Of a stretch of 8,911 nt of DNA, positions 1-8,911 are shown one piece after another (position 1 is the stretch's first letter; each line of letters opens with the position of its first letter). The position numbers and the translations under genes are program-made. The notes below the pieces were generated by a model. The model was given only the letters and a program-made list of their open reading frames with translations, did not search any database and was not told where the DNA came from. The DNA lies in contig JAFAYS010000517.1 in NCBI GenBank assembly GCA_019240175.1, positions 1 through 8,911 of the forward strand, in the 5' to 3' direction. The stretch is from Chloroflexota bacterium (lineage in GTDB: Bacteria > Chloroflexota > Chloroflexia > Chloroflexales > Kallotenuaceae).

Positions 1-180
1 GGGCCGCCAGCTGCGCGCGCCGGTGAACTTTGCGGCGGGACTTGAGACGCTGTTTGCCGAGTCCGAGCAGGCGCTGCTTGAGGTCGGGCCGGGTCGCGCG
101 CTGAGCACCTTCGCGCGCCAGCATCCCGCCAAGCGCCAGCAGTCGATCTTGCAGTCGCTGCGCCATCCTCAGGAGCGCAT
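1..180 (+). repeat. Direct repeat copy A: AT C-terminal segment
   Basis: This stretch matches 7413-7592 without gaps; counting by eye gives 157 of 180 identical bases (87%). The longest exact run is 24 bases (119-142 against 7531-7554). Similarity drops sharply after position 180. It encodes the end of the acyltransferase domain in gene 1, and the true left boundary lies outside the window. Confidence 0.9.
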
Positions 181-745
181 CAGCGACGCGGTGTTCCTTT
201 CGCTGACCGTCGCGCGGCTGTGGCTGGTCGGCGTCGAGATCGATTGGGCCGCGATGAACAGCGATCAGCGACGGCTGCGCGTGCCGCTGCCGACCTATCC
301 CTTCGAGCGGCAGCGCTACTGGATCGATCCGCCGGGCATGCAGCGCAGCACGACGCCCAGCCCGATCCAAACCACGCTCGACACGCAGCCCGTGATCGCC
401 GCGCCGGCTTTGTCGCTGCATGGACGGCCTGCGGGAGCGCCCGAGTACGTCGAGCCGCGCAACGCGATCGAGAGCCATATCGCCGGCATCTGGCAGGAGT
501 TGCTGGGCGTCGATCAGGTCGGCAGCCTCGACAACTTCTTCGAGCTGGGCGGCCACTCGCTGATGGCGACGCAGATGGTCGCGCGTTTGCAAGATGTGTT
601 TCCCGTCGATCTGCCGCTGAGCGCGCTGTTCGAGGTTTCGACGCTGGCCGAGCTAGGCGATCTGATCGAGACGCTGCTGATCGAAAAGATCGAGGCGCTG
701 CCCGAGGACGAGGCCCAGCAGCTGGTCGAGAGTATGTTCGGCTAG
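1..745 (+). CDS. Type I polyketide synthase, C-terminal fragment (AT end - ACP)
   Basis: This is the 3' end of a modular PKS gene, cut by the window start; the first whole codon is at position 2 and 247 residues are visible. Residues 1 to about 90 are the last part of an acyltransferase domain (GPGRALSTFARQHP), followed by the usual post-AT signature YPFERQRYWI at residues 99-108. A Pro/Thr/Ala-rich linker leads straight to a carrier protein at about 157-225, with the phosphopantetheine serine at residue 186 in DNFFELGGHSL. There is no ketoreductase between AT and ACP, so this module is unreduced unless helped in trans. The protein ends in an acidic helix-like tail (IEKIEALPEDEAQQLVESMF) with no thioesterase, so the chain must pass to another protein, most simply the NRPS encoded next. 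The AT end is 87% identical in DNA to that of the third gene. The AT substrate motif lies outside the window. Confidence 0.95.
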   Translation, partial: GRQLRAPVNFAAGLETLFAESEQALLEVGPGRALSTFARQHPAKRQQSILQSLRHPQERISDAVFLSLTVARLWLVGVEIDWAAMNSDQRRLRVPLPTYPFERQRYWIDPPGMQRSTTPSPIQTTLDTQPVIAAPALSLHGRPAGAPEYVEPRNAIESHIAGIWQELLGVDQVGSLDNFFELGGHSLMATQMVARLQDVFPVDLPLSALFEVSTLAELGDLIETLLIEKIEALPEDEAQQLVESMFG

Positions 746-803
746 CATTTTGTCCAATGATCATGTGTTCCGGTTGAGATACACTCCTTCGTGAAGCTAC
801 CAG

Positions 804-818
804 AGGCCGAGCCGGCCT
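804..818 (+). other. Small GC-rich hairpin upstream of the NRPS ribosome binding site
   Basis: AGGCCG pairs perfectly with CGGCCT across a three-base AGC loop, and a G-T wobble could extend the stem by one pair. It ends six bases before the GAGG of the ribosome binding site. No run of T follows, so it does not look like an intrinsic terminator. It could protect an RNA end or tune translation, or it could be chance in GC-rich DNA. Confidence 0.35.
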
Positions 819-823
819 TGTGT

Positions 824-828
824 GAGGT
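824..828 (+). promoter_or_regulatory. Ribosome binding site of the NRPS gene
   Basis: GAGGT lies four bases before ATG 833. An in-frame TAA sits at 830-832 directly before this ATG, so translation cannot begin further upstream. This fixes the start as the first possible one. Confidence 0.65.
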
Positions 829-832
829 TTAA

Positions 833-3800
833 ATGTCCCAATCAGATTCGCTCAAATCGCGCCGAGACGATCTCTCGCCTGCGAAGCGAGCGCTGCTCGA
901 AAAGTGGGCTCAGGGCAAGGCCGCCGGAGCCGCGCGGAGCGGAATCCCCCGCCGCTCCGATTCAGGACCCGCGCCGCTGTCGTTTGCGCAGCAGCGCTTG
1001 TGGTTTCTGGATCAGCTGATGCAGGGGAGCGCGGCCTATAATCTGTTTGAGGGTGTTCGCCTCACGGGCCCGCTCGACGCCGCCGCGCTACAACACAGTC
1101 TCAACGCAATCGTGGGGCGTCACGAGATTCTGCGCACCACGATCCAGCTGCAAGACGGCCTGCCAATCCAGGTGATCGCGCCCGAGCTAGTGCTGGATCT
1201 GCCGCTGATCGATCTGCGCGATCTGCCTGAGGAGCAGCGCCAGGCCGAGATTCGCCGCCTGATCGCCGAGGAGTCGCAGAAGCCCTTCGATCTGGCAGTT
1301 GATCAGCCGATTCGCGCGTCGCTGGTGCGGCTGGCGGATCAAGATCACGCGCTGCTGCTGACGATGCATCATATCGTCTCGGATGCGTGGTCGTTTGCGC
1401 TGCTGGTGCAGGAGCTGATGGCGCTGTATCCCGCCGCCGTCACCGGTCAGAGCGCCACGTTGCCGGATCTGCCGATCCAGTACGCCGACTTCGCGGTCTG
1501 GCAGCGCGAAACTTTGCAGGGCGAGGCGCTCGACAAGCAACTGAGCTACTGGCGCGAGCAGTTCGCCGCGCTGCCGCCGGTGCTGGAACTGCCCTCGGAT
1601 CGGCCACGTCCGGCGGTGCAAACCTACAACGGCGCGCGCTACTCCTTCTCGCTGCCGCCGGCGCTGCTCGAATCCCTGACCGCGCTGAGCCGCCAGGAAA
1701 ACGCCACGCTGTTTATGACGCTGCTGGCGGCCTGGAAAACCTTGCTCTACCGCTACACCGGCCACGCAGACATCGCGGTTGGCACGCCGATCGCCAACCG
1801 TGAGCGCGTGGAGGTCGAGCGGCTGATCGGCGTGTTTGCCAATACATTGGCGCTGCGGACCAGCTTTGCGGGCGAGATGCGCTTTCGCGATCTGCTGGCC
1901 GAGGTGCGTAAAGTGGCGCTGGGCGCGTACGCGCATCAAGATCTGCCGTTTGAGCAGCTGGTCGATGCGCTGCAGCTAGAGCGCGACATCAGCCACACGC
2001 CGCTGTTTCAGGTCTTGTTCGCGCTGCAAAACGTACCGCATCCGACGGCCAACCTATCCACGTTGTCGCTTGGCCCGCTGGCGATCGAGTACAACAGCAC
2101 CAAGTTCGATCTGTCGCTGACGGTCGAAGAGGGCGCGGCCAGCAACCGCGCTTACTTCGAGTACAACACCGATCTCTTCGACGAGCGCACCATCGCACGC
2201 ATGGCCGAGCACTACCAGGCGCTGCTGGCGGCGATCGTGGCCGATCCAGATCAGCGGTTGGTCGATCTGCCGCTGCTGGCGGCTGAGGAGCGCGCGCAGA
2301 TCCTGGGCGAGTGGAACGCGACGCGCCAAGAATACGCCGGGCCGCGCAGTTTGCATCAGCTCTTCGAGGCGCAGGCCGAGCGCACGCCGTATATGACCGC
2401 GCTGATCGTCGGCGCGGGTACCCGCGAGCGGGTGGTGCTGAGCTACGCCGATCTGAACGCTCGCGCCAATCAGCTGGCGCACCATCTACGCAGTCTGGGC
2501 GTGGGCGCTGAAGATCTAGTCGGCGTGTGTGTGGAGCGCTCGCCGGAGATGCTGATCGCGCTGCTGGGTATCCTCAAGTCGGGCGCGGCCTACGTTCCGC
2601 TCGATCCCAACTATCCCGCCGATCGTATCGCCTACATGCTCGACGACGCGCAGATGCGCGTGCTGCTGACGCAAGAGCATCTGGTTGCGAACTTGTCCGA
2701 GCACCAAGCCACGACGATCCGCCTCGACGCCGACTGGCCGCAAATTGCCACGCAGCCCAGTGCGAATCCCGCCACCAGCGCCAGCGATGACACGACGGCC
2801 TATGTGATCTACACCTCGGGCTCGACCGGACGACCCAAGGGCGTGATGATCCCACACCGCGCGGTCGTCAACTTTCTGCGCAGTATGGAGGGTCAGCCCG
2901 GCCTGAGCGCCGGCGATACGCTGGTCGCCGTGACGACGCTCTCGTTCGATATCGCGGGGCTAGAGCTGTTCTTGCCGCTAATCACCGGCGCGCGCGTGGT
3001 GCTGGCCCGGCGCGAAGAAACCGTCGATGGGCAGGCGCTGGCGACGTTGCTAAGCGACGCGGACGCCACGGTGATGCAGGCCACGCCCGCGACCTGGCGT
3101 GTGCTGCTCGACAGCGGCTGGTCGCCGCCGAGCGATTTCAAGATGCTGTGTGGCGGCGAGGCGCTGCCGCTGGATCTGGCGCAGCGTTTGAGTGCGATCG
3201 GCGAGCTGTGGAACATGTACGGCCCCACCGAAACCACAATCTGGTCGACGGTGGAGCGCATCGCGCCGGAGCCCACGCAGATCCCGATCGGTCGTCCGAT
3301 CGCCAATACCACGATCTATCTGCTGGATGGGAACATGCAGCCGGTGCCGGTCGGCGTGCCTGGCCGGCTCTACATCGGCGGCGATGGCCTGGCGCGCGGC
3401 TATCTCAAGCGGCCTGAGTTGACCGCCGAGCGCTTCGTGCCCGATCCTTTCGGTGAGACGCCGGGATCGCGGATCTACTGGACCGGCGACCTGGCGCGCT
3501 ATCGCGCCGATGGGCGGATCGAGCATCTGGGTCGCATCGACTATCAGGTCAAGCTACGCGGCTACCGCATCGAGCTCGGCGAGATCGAAGCCGTGCTGCG
3601 CCAGCATCCGGCGGTGGACGAGGCGGCGGTGATCGTGCGCGAAGACCAGCCCGGTGACCAGCGCCTGGTCGGCTATGTCGCGCCGAACGCCGAGCACGCC
3701 GCGACCATTCGTGAGCTGCTGCGCATGGAGCGCCAGGGCCTGCTGGAAGATCGCCATACCTACGAGCTGCCTAACGGCCTCACGGTTGTGCACCAGACGC

Positions 3801-5082
3801 GCGCCGAGACCGACGCGCGCTATGCGCAGGCCGAGGCCGAGCTGGCGCGACTTCAAGCTGGTGCCGCGCTGCCGCCCAATCCGATCGTGGTGGATGCCGG
3901 CGCGAACATCGGTCTGTGGACGCTGCTGCTGGCTCAGGCGCGGCCCGACGCCACAATCCACGCCTTCGAGCCGATCCCGTCGCTGCATGTGCTGCTCAGG
4001 CTCAACAGCGAGCTGTATGGTCTCAACACGCAGCTCCACGCGATTGGCTTGGCTGACGCGCCGCGCACCGAGACCTTCAACTATTATCCGCAAGCGTCCG
4101 GCCTGATCTTGCAGGGGAACGACGCCGAGGCCGAGCGCGCGGCGATCAAAGACTTTGTGCTGCAGCAGTACGGTGACGACGCGGCCAGTCTTTCCGAGGC
4201 CGAGCTTGACGAGCTGCTGGCCGAGCGACTGGTCAGCGAACGTGTCACGCCGGAGTTCCGCACGCTTTCGGCGATCATGCGCGAGCAAAACTTGAGCCGG
4301 ATCGATCTGCTGCGCGTGGATGCCGAGCTGACCGCGCGTGGTGTGCTCGACGGAATTGCCGCCGAAGATTGGGCCAATATCGGGCAAGTTCTGATCACGC
4401 TGCCTGGGCAAGACGAACTGATCGAGCGGACAGCGGCGCTGCTGCAACAGCAGGGCTACCAGATCACGCGGCTGAACAGCGTGAATGGCGCGAATGCTGG
4501 CCAGACGATCCACGCGTCGCGCTCGGTTGTTTCCGGCGGAACACGGCCTAACCAACCGCAGATCCAGCGCTATCACAGCGGACCGGCCTTGATCGCCGAA
4601 CTGCGCGGCCTGCTCAAGGAGCGGCTGCCCGAGTATATGGTGCCGGGCGCGTTCATGCTGCTGCCGGAGCTGCCGCGCACGCCCAACGGCAAGCTCGATC
4701 GCCGGGCCTTGCCGCAGCCTGAGGCGCTGCGACCCGACCAAAAAGCCTCGTACGTCGCGCCGCAGAACGAGCTAGAGCGCTCGCTGGCGGCGATCTGGCA
4801 GCAGGCGCTGGGCGTCGAAAAGGTCGGCGTGTACGACAACTTCTTCGACCTCGGCGGCCACTCGCTGCTGATGATTCAGGTGCATACCCAGCTACGCAGT
4901 GAGCTTAACCGCGAGCTGGCGGTGATTGATATGTTCAAGTATCCCACGATCAGCGATCTCGCAAAATTTCTGAGCCAGAAGCAGGCTGAGCAGCCGATCT
5001 TCGAGCAGGTCTCTGACCGCGCCGAGAAGCGCCGCGAAACCCGGAGCCGTCAGGCCCAGCTACGCCAAGAGAGGAGGCGCTC

Positions 5083-5086
<4 letters not shown>
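833..5086 (+). CDS. Single-module NRPS with FkbM-type methyltransferase inside the A domain (C-A-MT-A-PCP)
   Basis: Complete 1417-residue NRPS module. After a short N-terminal segment (LSPAKRALLEKW, residues 14-25) comes an LCL-like condensation domain from about 47: C1 LSFAQQRLWFL at 49, and HHIVSDAWS with H179, H180 and D184. The adenylation domain begins near 507, with core A3 at 657-671 (YTSGSTGRPKG), A5 NMYGPTETT at 794 and A7 YWTGDL ending at D886, then A8 KLRGYRIELGEIE. About 295 residues of methyltransferase interrupt A8 and A9; A9 (LPEYMVPGAF) and A10 (NGKLDRRALP, K1287) follow. Pocket residues D706 I707 L710 Q749 L772 G774 M795 I803 W804 K1287 read DILQLGMIWK, one change from the classic glycine code DILQLGLIWK. 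The carrier serine is S1344. A basic tail (about 1378-1417) may dock to the next protein. The inferred role is to condense the upstream polyketide with glycine, possibly methylated. Confidence 0.96.
3689..4579 (+). other. FkbM-family methyltransferase domain inserted in the A domain
   Basis: Residues of about 953-1249 of the NRPS separate A8 from A9, the usual site for methyltransferase insertions in NRPS A domains. The SAM-binding loop reads VVDAGANIG (D1021) and is followed by AFEPIP (E1046), both typical of FkbM-type enzymes (Pfam Methyltransf_21). The usual NRPS N-methyltransferase has a VLEIGCGTG-type loop instead. An N-terminal YELPNGLTVVHQ segment and a later FRTLSAIMREQNLSRIDLL segment also fit FkbM domains I recall from cyanobacterial-type assembly lines. 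The family's later acidic/His motif appears lost (V1186 to G1192 read VLITLPG), so activity is uncertain. Boundaries are approximate. Confidence 0.85.
5072..5077 (+). promoter_or_regulatory. Shine-Dalgarno of the third gene, inside the NRPS coding end
   Basis: A perfect AGGAGG lies five bases before ATG 5083. It is built into the Arg-Arg codons at the end of the NRPS reading frame. It is much stronger than the site before the NRPS gene and supports ATG 5083 as the start of the third gene. Together with the ATGA overlap it implies translational coupling. Confidence 0.9.

Positions 5087-8911
<3,825 letters not shown>

Larger units (their letters stand above)
746..832. other. Intergenic spacer between PKS and NRPS genes
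   Basis: This is the only non-coding stretch in the window (87 bp). It is visibly more AT-rich than its flanks in its left half. It contains a 6-bp perfect hairpin at 804-818 and a ribosome binding site at 824-828. I see no convincing sigma-70 -35/-10 pair and no T-tract terminator, so co-transcription of the flanking genes is the simplest reading. Confidence 0.7.

Noticed and set aside
23..25. GTG at 23 as the start of the first gene
   Set aside because: It encodes an internal Val of the AT domain. The frame continues upstream to the window edge and matches the internal sequence of the third gene (QLRAPVNF).
804..818. Intrinsic terminator between genes 1 and 2
   Set aside because: The stem is followed by TTG and not by a run of T, and the next gene's ribosome binding site follows within six bases.
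1367..1390. DA instead of DG in the first condensation domain (HHIVSDAW)
   Set aside because: Both catalytic-motif histidines and the Asp are present, and Gly-to-Ala at this position is a common, tolerated variation in active C domains.
3554..4741. Long open frame on the - strand (395 codons) across the methyltransferase and carrier region
   Set aside because: It lies fully inside the well-supported NRPS frame on the other strand and its translation shows no recognisable domain. Long antisense frames are expected in GC-rich coding DNA.

Overview
The window is an internal piece of a hybrid polyketide/non-ribosomal peptide (PKS-NRPS) assembly-line cluster. All coding is on the + strand and fills about 99% of the sequence. 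The DNA is GC-rich (my impression is low-to-mid 60s percent) and rich in GATC. Together with the multi-module hybrid enzymes, this suggests a secondary-metabolite-rich bacterium such as a Chloroflexota or Myxococcota member. I cannot fix the phylum from sequence alone.

Layout: (1) positions 1-745 are the 3' end of a type I PKS gene (end of an acyltransferase, post-AT linker, acyl carrier protein, short acidic tail). (2) An 87-bp spacer holds a small perfect hairpin and a ribosome binding site. (3) Positions 833-5086 are a complete single-module NRPS of 1417 residues: condensation, adenylation interrupted by an FkbM-type methyltransferase, peptidyl carrier, basic tail. (4) Positions 5083-8911 are the 5' part of a third gene that overlaps the NRPS by ATGA and runs off the window. 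It encodes ketosynthase, malonyl-type acyltransferase, a long low-complexity linker, carrier protein and the first half of an unusual condensation domain. No ketoreductase, dehydratase or enoylreductase is present in this PKS module.

Read in colinear order, the upstream PKS passes a polyketide to the NRPS. The NRPS adds an amino acid that its binding-pocket residues predict to be glycine, possibly methylated by the inserted domain. The third protein extends this by one unreduced malonate unit, giving a 4-amino-3-oxobutanoyl-type unit, and hands it to the last condensation domain. That domain carries Tyr where the catalytic second His of the HHxxxDG motif should be.

The most interesting signals are the His-to-Tyr condensation domain, the FkbM-type methyltransferase inside a glycine-type adenylation domain (itself lacking a motif I expect in the family), and an 87% identical AT segment shared by genes 1 and 3 that ends abruptly. 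I see no RNA genes, mobile elements, CRISPR arrays or clear terminators.
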